Shown here piece by piece: positions 55,201 to 58,468 of a stretch of DNA of 64,000 nt; the first letter of the stretch is position 1, and the number at the start of each line of letters is the position of its first letter. This stretch comes from Omphiscola glabra. Taxonomy: Eukaryota; Mollusca; Gastropoda; Lymnaeidae. The stretch covers positions 8,891,674 to 8,955,673 of the forward strand of contig OZ024811.1 in NCBI GenBank assembly GCA_964017045.1, written 5' to 3'. The notes beneath the pieces are model-generated. The model saw only the letters and a list, made by a program, of their open reading frames with translations. It made no database searches and had not been told where the DNA came from. Position numbers and translations under genes: made by a program.

Positions 55201-55978
55201 GTAAAATGTGCAAGACATGCATATAAAGTGCAGGAGATAGAAGGTGCAGGACATAGAAGGTGCAGGACATAGAAGGTGCAGGACATAGAATGTGCAGGAC
55301 AAAGAAGGTGCAGGACATAGAAGGTGCAAGACATAGAAAGGAGATAGATTGATTGTATGGTTGTAGGGTATGAGTTGTAGGGTGTAAGGTCGTTGGGTAT
55401 GAAGTTAGAGAGGTTGTTGAGTGTGAGGTTGTAAAGTGGGAGGTGGTAGGGGTGTTAGGTGGCAGGGTGTGAGGTGGTAGGGTAGAGAGATCGTGAAGCT
55501 ATTTGTTCAACATTCTATAAATATAACTACTTTGATCACCCCAGAATTTAGGTCCAGTAAGTAACGACATTAAAACAGCTTTCATTCTGTTACAACACTA
55601 GCAATAACCCGTCCACCATTACGGGGCTATACAAAACCTCCTAGACACTTGAAAACTAAAATACAACATTACAGGTATTCAAATGAAGGTATTATCATAT
55701 TATCCTATATACTATTTCATTTGGCATGGTCCTAAGCATATTTTTCTCGTCGTCATGGTAACATAAACAGCATTCTTACTTACGTCAGCTCGTTCTAATG
55801 AGTTGGCACTTGAACTGCGCGTCATATCCGATTTCGGAGACTTTTGCCAATGACCTTTGCCGCTGTTCACCTGCTGTCTCCGACCTCTACCCGATGGTGT
55901 TTCTGGCATCTCAGTCGCAGGGTCAAGGTCAGGTGAACTGTTTTGCTCCGCTGAAACTTGTTTGGACGAATGCAAAAT
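16128..55978 (-). CDS. EML: EML-family (HELP + tandem atypical WD40 propeller) protein with EF-hand-like N-terminal extension; 25 exons, 5' end missing
   Basis: Spliced minus-strand gene assembled by eye. The 25 exons total 3,222 nt (1,073 codons plus stop). Every intron is GT-AG and every junction keeps phase, which strongly supports one transcript. Residues ~1-90 are Ser/Gln-rich and basic. Residues ~90-335 are helical with three degenerate EF-hand-like loops. Residues ~335-447 are a Lys/Glu/Pro-rich linker. Residues ~448-500 carry the HELP signature (LEWVYGFRGHDC, then GEMVYFIATTVILYN). The rest matches the EML TAPE double propeller, including VRIWRADTLSTLHVIGAG, VTCGKEHLAWW, GDLITGDSNGTVYIWG and a C-terminal MQWKLV. 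EML proteins bind microtubules and tubulin; that role here rests on family knowledge. Family members are usually 600-980 residues, so the ~440-residue extension is unusual. A start codon and promoter were not identified; they lie above 55,978. Which EML paralogue this is cannot be told. Confidence 0.9.
16514..16644 (-). CDS. EML: EML gene, exon 24
   Basis: 131 nt, phase 1 in and phase 0 out. Acceptor TCTGACCATAG|GT, donor TCTGGG|GTAAGC. Encodes LWKSKQANEGHITCVDVNPG and GSLSLFRYP, equivalent to VWPEGSDGTDINA...VHLFQYP. Confidence 0.92.
16780..17170. other. Probable transposon fragment in EML intron
   Basis: Contains a repeated CACAATCTGCCGGG motif at 16,798-16,857 and a 91-codon plus-strand ORF of no clear identity. 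It resembles decayed hAT sequence. Low certainty. Confidence 0.3.
17380..17472 (-). CDS. EML: EML gene, exon 23
   Basis: 93 nt, phase 1 in and phase 1 out. Acceptor TTGATCAG|GG, donor CTTATAG|GTAAGA. Encodes NVTSCTEVPGELMTDVTWVS and TNCVLDHTLI, aligned with RSDCKDIDWTTYTCVLGFQVFG. Confidence 0.92.
17578..17699. mobile_element. Short hAT-type MITE
   Basis: 122 bp from CAGTGGCGCAG to CTACGTCATTA, with near-identical 8-bp flanks ATTGTAGT and AATGTAGT. Lies between exons 22 and 23. Confidence 0.65.
17820..17919 (-). CDS. EML: EML gene, exon 22
   Basis: 100 nt, phase 0 in and phase 1 out. Acceptor TTATCAAAG|GGT, donor AATTCT|GTATGTT. Encodes GHHGHIHAIDWSSNTLDGSV, equivalent to GHSSYITHLDWSPDNKYI in EMLs. 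Confidence 0.92.
18224..18375 (-). CDS. EML: EML gene, exon 21
   Basis: 152 nt, phase 1 in and phase 0 out. Acceptor ACATATAAAG|TT, donor TGCAAG|GTCAGT. Encodes MKFSREGEDQIAAGSTDKTV then HMYSL, matching the MRYSPDG..LAVGSHDN.IY.Y blade. A ~13-bp repeat array reaches the acceptor. Confidence 0.9.
18350..18530. repeat. ~13-bp repeat reaching the exon 21 acceptor
   Basis: Imperfect copies of GTGAGGACAATAT; minus strand TATTGTCCTCACA, a pyrimidine-rich tract just upstream of the acceptor. Confidence 0.75.
18798..18819. other. Perfect 10-bp-arm inverted repeat
   Basis: TTATCGGTTT, CA, AAACCGATAA. A half of it (CTTCAAAACCGATAAGC) recurs at ~59,108, so it may be a transposon end. Confidence 0.6.
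18950..19050 (-). CDS. EML: EML gene, exon 20
   Basis: 101 nt, phase 2 in and phase 1 out. Acceptor TATCCCTAACAG|T, donor TCTCCAG|GTATGAG. Encodes HLVILQFVKEDMSVVEIFNK and ISTGGITTVKLSP. Only this acceptor restores phase with both neighbours, and the reading matches the W.VLD..TR..VS.HTDG region. Confidence 0.82.
19198..19409 (-). CDS. EML: EML gene, exon 19
   Basis: 212 nt, phase 0 in and phase 2 out. Acceptor CTTATCACAG|GGC, donor GGACA|GTGAGG. Encodes GHTGDLRALNKIHQ at the start and MVLGTKDG at the end, matching GHTDELWGLA and (V)AVGT..G in EMLs. A run of AT-rich repeats starts directly at the acceptor. Confidence 0.92.
19411..20050. repeat. AT-rich imperfect repeat, starts at exon 19 acceptor
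   Basis: Diverged copies of AACATGATAAGTTATTAAGA and, at 19,820-19,940, TTAATATGATAAA. Confidence 0.7.
20148..24789. repeat. 31-bp minisatellite, ~150 copies
   Basis: Unit TGACTGAAGTACTAGTTGAT then TTGGTTAAGTG. Main variants are GTTAAG/GCCATG/GTTCAG/GTTATG and GAAGTAC/GGAGTAC/GGAGTGC. GCCATG units dominate in the first half and GTTATG units appear only after ~23,420, so variants are regionally clustered. One unit at ~21,655 has a 2-bp GT insertion. The array fills the intron between exons 18 and 19. Confidence 0.97.
25005..25145 (-). CDS. EML: EML gene, exon 18
   Basis: 141 nt, phase 0 in and out. Acceptor AACTCAAG|CTG, donor GAGGGT|GTGACA. Encodes LPKSEGGVRCQLLLPVEDST and TLVLGTTMNSLIYVNI. 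This supplies the blade between exons 17 and 19 that EMLs require (P.QYG.IR.VAEGK...VGTSRNFI). It sits between two large minisatellites. The donor is non-consensus beyond GT, and the alternative GTGTGA two bases away breaks phase. Confidence 0.8.
25381..27055. repeat. 45-bp minisatellite, ~37 copies, two families
   Basis: Unit GTCAATCCTAACTGTATAGA, CCCACCTATTTCTATGAATA, CAGCT. It is open on both strands because 45 is a multiple of three. Plus-strand units read AVNPNCIDPPISMNT; from ~26,590 a second family reads TVYPNCIDPPIPMDS. Plus-strand runs are broken by TAATAG units at ~25,763 and ~26,077. It lies in the intron between exons 17 and 18, so coding is not supported. Confidence 0.95.
27188..27301 (-). 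CDS. EML: EML gene, exon 17
   Basis: 114 nt, phase 0 in and out. Acceptor TATGACCAG|GGG, donor CTACAG|GTGGGTC. Encodes GSVLSVQHYRGHLLTTGRDG then LFISW, matching the GSVFTLC...LLTGGGKDRKI segment of EMLs. Confidence 0.88.
28465..28590. repeat. ~49-bp repeat, ~2.7 copies, inside the hAT element
   Basis: Units contain TTTGTCTGTACCGTACCTAG then CCAAAATTGACATGCC. Confidence 0.8.
28690..29374 (+). pseudogene. hAT transposase remnant: BED finger joined to dimerisation domain
   Basis: The 5' part reads CIRCNKILKTLGGTTSGLH, stop, YLKSAH, a BED-type zinc finger interrupted by a stop at ~28,863. The 3' ORF (28,896-29,375) ends KYLEIAYDSPRSIPPNSVES followed by ELVFFSSGYFCN, the hAT C-terminal dimerisation motif (IP..SV.SERVFS.AG). 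The DDE catalytic middle is missing. A 9-bp repeat (GATGAACAT) at ~29,011-29,083 adds an acidic Asp-Glu-His run. Confidence 0.82.
29798..29938. repeat. ~36-40-bp repeat, four copies
   Basis: Units contain TGTGTACACGCTATAGTGGA and CGAGTTTATG. 29,940-30,218 is intron with nothing else visible. Confidence 0.7.
30219..30359 (-). CDS. EML: EML gene, exon 16
   Basis: 141 nt, phase 0 in and out. Acceptor TTTGTATACAG|AGT, donor CATGAT|GTAAGT. Encodes ARYVTCLRHNQRGDLITGDS and NGTVYIWGNGGN, the most characteristic EML blade (FV.C..FLENGDVLTGDSGG). Confidence 0.94.
30727..30950 (-). repeat. ~21-bp repeat bearing copies of the exon 15 donor
   Basis: Diverged copies of ACCATGACTACACCTGTATCC. On the minus strand they read GGATACAG|GTG, including one perfect CAG|GTGAGT at 30,922, 30 nt past the real donor. 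Confidence 0.75.
30953..31096 (-). CDS. EML: EML gene, exon 15
   Basis: 144 nt, phase 0 in and out. Acceptor TTAACCAG|ATA, donor TATGAG|GTGAGTAG. Encodes EILCDMEINPKYPELLVTCG followed by KEHLAWWKI, aligned with the EML segment ending ITCGKSHIFFW. Confidence 0.92.
31180..31435 (-). repeat. Reiterated exon 14 donor sequence
   Basis: Minus-strand GTAAGTAGGTCAGGAT-like copies near 31,190, 31,240, 31,290, 31,340, 31,390 and 31,410. First spacing is ~50 bp, then ~20 bp, ending at the true donor GTAAGTAGGTCAG. Confidence 0.75.
31436..31522 (-). CDS. EML: EML gene, exon 14
   Basis: 87 nt, phase 0 in and out. Acceptor AATGACAG|GAC, donor ACCTTT|GTAAGTAGG. Encodes a WD strand (KKLTVWDIKDGSLVGETF). 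Copies of its donor recur at least six times in the following intron. Confidence 0.88.
32089..32193 (-). CDS. EML: EML gene, exon 13
   Basis: 105 nt, phase 0 in and out. Acceptor TTATTTCCTTCCAG|GCA, donor GGCGAG|GTGAGTG. Encodes AHVRIWRADTLSTLHVIGAG, nearly the EML family sequence PHVRIWDSVTLSTLHVIGLG. Confidence 0.93.
32440..33905. repeat. 17-bp minisatellite interrupted by a foldback element
   Basis: About 27 copies of CCCCTATGCTACCCTGG to 32,903, resuming at 33,821 for about five more. Several plus-strand ORFs here are artefacts. Confidence 0.85.
32905..33811. mobile_element. 907-bp foldback element (MULE-like) with 9-bp target duplication
   Basis: Long inverted repeats of (GTCACAGGAAAAAA)n at 32,909-33,090 and its complement at 33,728-33,805. 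The core at ~33,150-33,670 is made of GGGATCCCAATGGGATC-type repeats. The flanks GCTATCCTG (32,896-32,904) and GCTATCCTC (33,812-33,820) are a 9-bp duplication with one mismatch inside the 17-bp array. Confidence 0.8.
33930..34245. repeat. AT-rich repeat adjoining the exon 12 donor
   Basis: Copies of ATAGTTATATAATTAGTAAGACAT. The array begins within ~10 bases of the donor at 34,247. Confidence 0.7.
34248..34320 (-). CDS. EML: EML gene, exon 12
   Basis: 73 nt, phase 2 in and phase 0 out. Acceptor CTCTTTTTAG|T, donor CATTTG|GTATGTC. Encodes LCVHHGGMLVATGQYASKDE, matching the first WD blade of EMLs (LAVHP..IATGQ.AG.DKDG). Confidence 0.9.
34441..34851 (-). repeat. 37-bp minisatellite made of the exon 11 donor junction, 11 copies
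   Basis: On the minus strand the unit reads GGAACATACTGAAATGATTA, AAAG|GTAATCAATACAA. The last unit (34,815-34,851) is the real exon-intron boundary. Ten of eleven copies keep AAAG|GTAA. Confidence 0.92.
34825..34974 (-). CDS. EML: EML gene, exon 11 (HELP domain)
   Basis: 150 nt, phase 2 in and phase 2 out. Acceptor TATCAAAG|GTATGG, donor TTAAAAG|GTAATC. Encodes YGFRGHDCVCNLDLLGSGEM then VYFIATTVILYNYKEHQQRH, diagnostic of the EML HELP region. The last ~25 bases and the donor are the terminal unit of the adjoining 37-bp minisatellite. Confidence 0.92.
35103..35415. mobile_element. hAT-like MITE remnant
   Basis: Ends GGATCCTAAAACTACGGCCC and TTTTGAGGATCCCTG are imperfect inverted repeats. 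ACGGCCCACGGGCC is typical of hAT ends. Target duplication not clear. Confidence 0.5.
37128..37860. repeat. Interspersed repeat, copy 1 (second copy at 40,690-41,280)
   Basis: Begins TTGCTGGGTACACACGATGG; shares the nested hAT MITE and later motifs such as CTGAAATGCA-like and AACAAATTCAAGCATGCGCC with copy 2. Confidence 0.8.
37318..37520. mobile_element. hAT MITE nested in the interspersed repeat
   Basis: 203 bp, CAGTGGTCGGCAAAC to GTTTGCCGACCGCTG (perfect 15-bp inverted ends). The flanks TAATAGTT and TAATAGGC share the first six bases. Confidence 0.85.
37905..38048 (+). mobile_element. LINE-type 3' tail, copy 1
   Basis: Contains GTGGTGAGCCCAGCCCTAGG then CTGGGGTACC and an (AAT)n end. CCAGCC-CTA-GGCTGG can form a stem-loop. 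Related copies at ~41,580-41,700 and ~41,870-42,009. Confidence 0.7.
38767..38962 (-). CDS. EML: EML gene, exon 10 (enters the HELP motif)
   Basis: 196 nt, phase 1 in and phase 2 out. Donor TGGGT|GTAAGA ends inside LQLEWV, the start of the HELP domain. The acceptor is ambiguous: AAAG|CTGGG (38,962) or CCAG|ACAAA (38,953). Both keep phase and differ by three codons. The rest is a polar linker (KAVVPHDYKTSNVTSDPPNE). Confidence 0.78.
40190..40343 (-). CDS. EML: EML gene, exon 9 (charged linker)
   Basis: 154 nt, phase 0 in and phase 1 out. Acceptor TTTGAATTCCAG|ACA, donor GGAG|GGTAGGT region. Encodes a Lys/Glu/Asp-rich, probably disordered linker (DEHKNKDAKSTDEKLEPPTK). In canonical EMLs a basic Ser/Lys-rich linker before HELP helps microtubule binding; a similar role here is inferred. 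Confidence 0.78.
40520..40690. mobile_element. Truncated copy of the left end of the 8,729-12,757 element
   Basis: CACTAGCCAGAACCCGGCAT and GCGTTGCAATGCCACTC match 8,726-8,760; GTGTAGCTGTCCACGTG parallels ~8,880. Confidence 0.65.
40690..41280. repeat. Interspersed repeat, copy 2, with nested hAT MITE at 40,783-40,960
   Basis: Same order of motifs as 37,128-37,860, including the nested CAGTGGTCGACAAAC end. The nested MITE is present in both, so it inserted before this unit multiplied. Confidence 0.8.
41425..42009 (+). mobile_element. Two tandem LINE-type 3' tails
   Basis: Each copy starts TTCAAAACTG(C/T)ACTCAAAA, CACATCTCTTTAAACTCTA and ends near GGGGTACCG(T/C)GCTATAT with (AAT)-type repeats. 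The short peptide (TALKTHLFKLYYPD) matches the C-terminal end of CR1/L2-like reverse transcriptases. Confidence 0.7.
42063..42243. mobile_element. MITE, 181 bp, perfect 8-bp target duplication
   Basis: Ends CAGGGGCGTCATT and AATGATGTCCCTG, with ATGCCCAT on both sides (42,055-42,062; 42,244-42,251). Second, inverted copy at 56,773-56,943. Confidence 0.9.
42800..42983 (-). CDS. EML: EML gene, exon 8
   Basis: 184 nt, phase 2 in and phase 0 out. Acceptor TATGTCCAG|TTGGCC, donor AAAAAG|GTCAGA. Encodes WPLLLNFLEKAQAKAWEHHP and an alanine-rich helical stretch. The first ~18 exon bases plus the acceptor form the last unit of the 43-bp minisatellite that fills the upstream intron. Confidence 0.83.
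42965..44395 (-). repeat. 43-bp minisatellite made of the exon 8 acceptor junction, ~33 copies
   Basis: Plus-strand unit GTGGCCAACTGGACAAAAGG then AACAATGAGACTTTTAAGGCA. On the minus strand each unit reads CATTGTTCCTTTTGTCCAG|T, a pyrimidine tract plus AG. The unit nearest 42,983 is the genuine acceptor and first ~18 bases of exon 8. Confidence 0.93.
44460..44680. repeat. ~61-bp repeat, four copies
   Basis: Units contain GACCAGATGTGATAGCATGA then CACGGTTATTGAATCCAAGC; spacing ~60 bp. Confidence 0.85.
44757..44821 (-). CDS. EML: EML gene, exon 7
   Basis: 65 nt, phase 0 in and phase 2 out. Acceptor ATCTTCAG|GCT, donor CAACAG|GTGTGA. Encodes AYLICCERTPLYGALLKNLI, the helix after the third EF-hand-like loop. 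A partial tandem duplicate of the acceptor region lies about 40 bases upstream. Confidence 0.8.
44968..45735 (-). repeat. 25-bp minisatellite ending at the exon 6 donor, ~30 copies
   Basis: Plus-strand unit TTCCTCTTACTTCACTACCC plus ACACT. On the minus strand GGGTAGTGAAGTAAGAG parallels the true donor GGGAGTGAGTAAAAAG. A 217-codon plus-strand ORF is an artefact. Confidence 0.9.
45737..45845 (-). CDS. EML: EML gene, exon 6 (third EF-hand-like segment)
   Basis: 109 nt, phase 2 in and phase 0 out. Acceptor CTAATAACAG|G, donor GGA|GTGAGTAAA. Encodes LEELLIKDQKYFDIDLLRTE followed by a loop, DQHRVGKMAKE, with Gly at position 6 and Met at 8, as in EF-hands. A 25-bp minisatellite related to this donor starts immediately downstream in the intron. 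Confidence 0.8.
46107..46335. mobile_element. hAT-like MITE remnant
   Basis: Starts CAGTGATCTCAAACG and ends GTGGGGAATCCCTG, imperfect inverted ends; G-rich interior. No clear target duplication. Flanking intron 45,846-46,106 holds nothing recognisable. Confidence 0.45.
46970..47240 (+). pseudogene. LINE C-terminal fragment (C2H2-like)
   Basis: The 69-codon ORF at 47,015 ends TTCVRNAFQAQIGLAGHLRK. This resembles the degenerate C2H2 finger (C..C.R.F..RIGL..H.R.H) that ends many LINE reverse transcriptases. No RT domain adjoins it. Confidence 0.4.
47828..48650 (+). mobile_element. Solo LTR related to 14,173-14,896, opposite orientation
   Basis: 823 bp, TGTCACAAATGACC to CTGTTCTGACA. The segment AATAAATATAATCTC (48,441 on) is a polyadenylation-like site. 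The final ~180 bp match the 14-kb copy in reverse complement (AGAGAGGAGCGGT, AAGTCAGGACCGGAGC). Flanks GGGAG and AGGAT do not match. Confidence 0.8.
48740..49430 (+). pseudogene. LINE reverse transcriptase pseudogene
   Basis: Translated with frameshifts it gives AMHYLTYADDIALMG, with the catalytic Tyr-Ala-Asp-Asp motif at 48,810-48,821. Then come KYMVISRQA, FNYLRATVNE and FIRPVVIYSCE, in the order of LINE RT palm and thumb (YADD, F.YLG..V...., LL.PV.LYG.E). Many stops; 5' part absent. Confidence 0.8.
49440..49760 (+). pseudogene. Second LINE fragment, RT C-terminal end
   Basis: ORF 49,487-49,684 contains LSFEAIAPKLWDNLPQSMRE and FKKHLKTFFFK. This matches the C-terminal signature of CR1/L2-like LINEs (F...AP.LWN.LP......FK..LKT.LF). 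It seems inserted in the older LINE, whose tail resumes at ~49,770-49,880. Confidence 0.75.
49967..50060 (-). CDS. EML: EML gene, exon 5
   Basis: 94 nt, phase 1 in and phase 2 out. Acceptor CTTCCTACAG|GT, donor GAG|GTTAGA, which is a weak donor. Encodes RDSIKARNKRNDLAVQQAM and TTEQIDQDFLR, a charged amphipathic helix linking the EF-hand-like parts. The phase match on both sides supports it. Confidence 0.78.
50390..50531 (-). repeat. ~21-bp repeat carrying GTAGGT, at the exon 4 donor
   Basis: Plus-strand CCTATCAACAACCTACCAAC copies. On the minus strand TTGGTAGGTTG parallels the donor CAG|GTAGGTTGG. Confidence 0.7.
50532..50652 (-). CDS. EML: EML gene, exon 4 (second EF-hand-like segment)
   Basis: 121 nt, phase 0 in and phase 1 out. 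Acceptor CCCACAG|GAG, donor AAACAG|GTAGGT. The peptide includes YEDSQGIDYERL, which lines up with the second half of a canonical EF-hand loop and its exiting helix (Gly, Ile-Asp-Tyr-Glu). Minisatellites lie directly against both splice sites. Confidence 0.82.
50655..50900 (-). repeat. ~20-bp repeat at the exon 4 acceptor
   Basis: Plus-strand GTCGTGGGTGGTGTAAAATAT. On the minus strand TTTTACACCACCCAC parallels the real tract TTTTTTACCCCACCCACAG. Confidence 0.7.
51180..51500 (-). repeat. ~20-bp repeat carrying CAG|GTAGATGATA
   Basis: Plus-strand TATCATCTACCTGTATGTTAC copies. Three further copies abut the exon 3 donor at 52,028-52,087 (TACAG|GTAGAAGATAAG). Confidence 0.7.
51715..51905. repeat. 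20-bp alternating repeat, ~10 copies
   Basis: CTACCCGAGCTAAACCTTTG alternates with CTATCCCAGCCAAACCCTTG. Confidence 0.85.
52088..52257 (-). CDS. EML: EML gene, exon 3 (first EF-hand-like segment)
   Basis: 170 nt, phase 1 in and phase 0 out. The acceptor is a tandem NAGNAG (GAAGCAG), so 52,260 is an equally phased alternative start that adds one Ala. Donor TTTACAG|GTAGAAG. Encodes EEKLCACLELLLADCSRQRL and then an EF-hand-like loop, NVDNRVSFKDIQ. The loop keeps Asn/Asp at positions 1 and 3 and Phe at 8 but lacks the later ligands. Confidence 0.8.
52258..53209. other. AT-rich intron, nothing recognised
   Basis: Only short ORFs; no repeat structure seen. Confidence 0.5.
53218..54818. mobile_element. 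Non-autonomous hAT element, 1,601 bp
   Basis: Ends TAGAGACCG and CGGTCTCTA, with 8-bp flanks ATAAGCTC (53,210-53,217) and ATAAGCTA (54,819-54,826). Subterminal arrays of TTTCGGTTTCGG / TTTGGTTTCGGC occur at both ends. No transposase homology seen inside. Lies between exons 2 and 3. Confidence 0.85.
55012..55078 (-). CDS. EML: EML gene, exon 2
   Basis: 67 nt, phase 0 in and phase 1 out. Acceptor TATTTTAG|CGG, donor GCTG|GTAAGTG. Encodes a short basic-then-acidic helix (RPRSKIRNKMKQKTEVEEF). A 16-bp minisatellite begins about 20-50 bases upstream of its acceptor. Confidence 0.75.
55090..55490. repeat. 16-bp repeat followed by ~18-bp G/T-rich repeat
   Basis: 55,100-55,340: copies of GGTGCAGGACATAGAA. 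55,355-55,490: loose copies of GGTTGTAGGGTGTGAG. Confidence 0.8.
55784..55978 (-). CDS. EML: EML gene, first exon recognised (internal, phase 0-0)
   Basis: 195 nt, residues 1-65 of the assembled part. Acceptor follows a strong C/T tract (CTTCCCCCCTCCCCCAG); donor is GAC|GTAAGT. The product is a low-complexity polar stretch with SSPDLDPATEMPE and RSSSANSLERAD, probably disordered. It starts in phase 0 without a clear initiator, so at least one upstream exon exists. An internal Met at residue ~24 could be an alternative start. Confidence 0.7.
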
Positions 55979-56214
55979 CTGGGGGAGGGGGGAAGATGAA
56001 TATTTTTCTAAAAATAACTTAGCATATACGTGAATTTTCAGTATAAGGTTGACGTGACACAACAAAATTGAGGAATCATCAGACGTGTTTTGTTGTATTT
56101 TTGTCTCATTGAAGTATAAAGCTATACCAATATATTCTCATTATACGCAACACTAAACCTTGACCACGTTTGTGCATTGAGTGAACTAAAGCAGTGAAAG
56201 TTTATATTTTAGTA

Positions 56215-56470
56215 CAAGACTAAATGAAAACACTAAAGTACAGAAATTAAGTACAACCATAAAGTACAATAATGAAGTACAACAATAAAAAAAAAAAAAG
56301 AAACACAATGAAGTACAACAATCAAGTACAACACTAAAGTACAACAATGAAGTACAAAAATAATGTAAAAGAATAAAGTACAACACTAAAGTGCAGCAAT
56401 AAAGTACACAACTTAAGTACAACAAATATTAAACCCTAAATTACAACAAAAAATTCAACTCTAAAAAAAT
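56215..56470. repeat. ~11-12-bp repeat, ~20 copies
   Basis: Variants of AAGTACAACAAT with a poly-A run at 56,289. Confidence 0.8.
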
Positions 56471-56483
56471 CAACAACAATTAC

Positions 56484-56660
56484 CTCCACAAAAGACAACA
56501 TTTTCAATATTACAGATGTTCATGTGAAGAGAACACGTTAAAATGATGGCTAGAAGGAAGCCACAACCTCCGATTAAAATCCCAATAAAATATCTTTGAC
56601 CTTTGAACTCTTCGACTGTGTTGTTTTCTCCTATTGTTGTCAAACCATCATTAAATAATG
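56484..56660 (-). CDS. Candidate exon encoding a transmembrane segment (unproven)
   Basis: Minus-strand open stretch bounded by AAG (acceptor) and GGAG|GTAATT (donor). It encodes NNTVEEFKGQ then YFIGILIGGCGFLLAIILTC, a convincing hydrophobic helix. Its phase does not join EML exon 55,784-55,978, so it would belong to another gene or be chance. No homologue recognised. Confidence 0.25.
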
Positions 56661-56772
56661 CTTAACTAGCGGGTACAGCTCAGAAAGGCGTCGCCTAGTT
56701 GGTTAAGAGAAAGTTGAAGTTATTTTGCTTTTCTCTACCAATTACTGCCCTGAGGAGTTCCCCAATTATTAC

Positions 56773-56943
56773 CAGAGACGTCATGTAGGTAGCCCCCCAC
56801 ACCTCCCCCCAACCTGAATTCGCAGGTTTTATTTAAATTGTTATGTACTGTGGCTTCTCCAATAAAAAACAACTTAACAAGCCAACCAAATTTTGCCCCC
56901 CCCCCCCCACCACCCTCTTAAAAAAAACTGAAATGACGCCCTG
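56773..56943. mobile_element. MITE, inverted copy of 42,063-42,243
   Basis: 171 bp; ends CAGAGACGTCAT and AATGACGCCCTG; interior AATTTAAATAAAACCTGC (minus strand) shared with the 42-kb copy. The flanks ATTATTAC and AATATTAC are similar. Confidence 0.85.
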
Positions 56944-57429
56944 AATATTACCCTTGAAATGTTTTTAAAAATTACGCTTAAAATGCTACCCAATATTACC
57001 CTTAAAATCCAAAACTAAAATTTGCTTTAAATCACCCACCTATACCCCCCCCCCTAATGTTTACGCTCTTCTTTCACAGCCTATATACCAATGTGATGTT
57101 CTACAGAGGTTAAACGTTTCTGATACGCCCATGTATTCAATAGAGTCACCAAATCAGTCATCGATTATTCCGCCCATCGATTTGTTTCTGGTGTGTTGAC
57201 TTGGGGTCATGGGATTCAATTAGGAGAGGGTTGGGCCATAGCTGGGGGAAGGGGACAGGGGGTTGTGGGAGGACAGAGTTAACTAACATGGAAACTGTCT
57301 CATGTCACCGTGAGGGCTAAATCAGGGTAAATAACACGTGACAGTAATGGCTCGCTCTTGAGTGATTTCAAAAGTACACACATTGAGCATAACGATAAAT
57401 GCGTGCATGTGATTTAGTCGATGCTATTT

Positions 57430-57965
57430 TGCATGCGTGTCAGATGAGACGGAGACACAGAGAACGAGGGTGACATAGGGGACGTAGAAGGCGAGAAAGA
57501 AAGGAAGAGTTTATGGAAGACCGCTAGAAGGTAAAGAGAGGTACGTGAAGAAACGTGAGAGGTGATAACCTAGGAAGAGACAGTTAAGAGAGAAAATGGT
57601 AAATGGGGAAGATATAGGGGGCGAGAGAAGAGAAGAAGAGACATAGAAGGCAAGAGAAGAGAAGAAGATAGAAAAGGGTAAATTGGGAAGATATAGGCGA
57701 GAGAGAAGAGAAAAGAGAGAAAATGGTAAATGGGGAAGATTTAGGGTGAGGGAGAAGACTAGAGAAGAAGAGAGAACTTAGGGAAGACAAAGGTGGAAGT
57801 GAGAAGAATAGAGAGGAGGAGAGAAAATGTGTCTGGTTGAAAGAGTGATGAGAGGGAGGGAAGATAGAGCCATTTTTGAGAGAATAGGGGGAGAAAACAA
57901 GGGTGATAGTGGCGGAGAGAGTGGGGCAGAGAGAGAGAGAGAGAGAGAGAGTGAGAGATTTGATA
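57430..57965. repeat. ~530-bp polypurine tract
   Basis: Plus strand almost wholly G/A (GAGAGAAGAGAAGAAGAGAC), with a ~55-bp repeat of GAAAATGGTAAATGGGGAAG and a (GA)n run near 57,931-57,955. Minus ORFs rich in Ser/Leu/Phe are artefacts. Confidence 0.85.
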
Positions 57966-58468
57966 ACTAATGAATGGTAGAAAAAAAACGATTAAATACA
58001 TTGAGAGTGTGAGAGACATCTCAAGGTGCCAGAAAGGAAATAGACAATATTCTTTAAAAGGGAGAGACTGGTATTACTCTACACAAATATTTTAACATTA
58101 CACATAACCTCCCGTACAAATGTGTCTACCATACATATTACTCCCGCACACATGTATCTATCATGCATATAAATCCCGCACACGTGTGTACATAAAATAT
58201 CATCTGCCACATACATTGAACATAATTAAAAATATAAATATTGCTTTTTTGTTGCTTAATTTTTTTGTTTAAATCTGTTGTCTATTTTAAGAATATTGTT
58301 TTAAACAGGTTATCGATTTTGACTCTCCATTCCTTACTATTTCTCATATTTATGTATATTAGGAATTGTCAGCCAGCCGTCAAGCCAAAGCCTTAATGTC
58401 ATCCTCAAAGCACACTCCTCAAGCCCAAAAGTCCCCTAACCATCGGCCCGTTGGAGATCTCCTCCTGC

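Noticed and set aside
56685..56760. tRNA or tRNA-derived SINE (GCCTAGTTGGTTAAGAG resembles an A box)
   Set aside because: No B box (GGTTCGA) and no acceptor-stem pairing nearby.
57584..58019. Ser/Leu/Phe-rich minus ORFs resembling membrane proteins
   Set aside because: Simple translation of a polypyrimidine strand.
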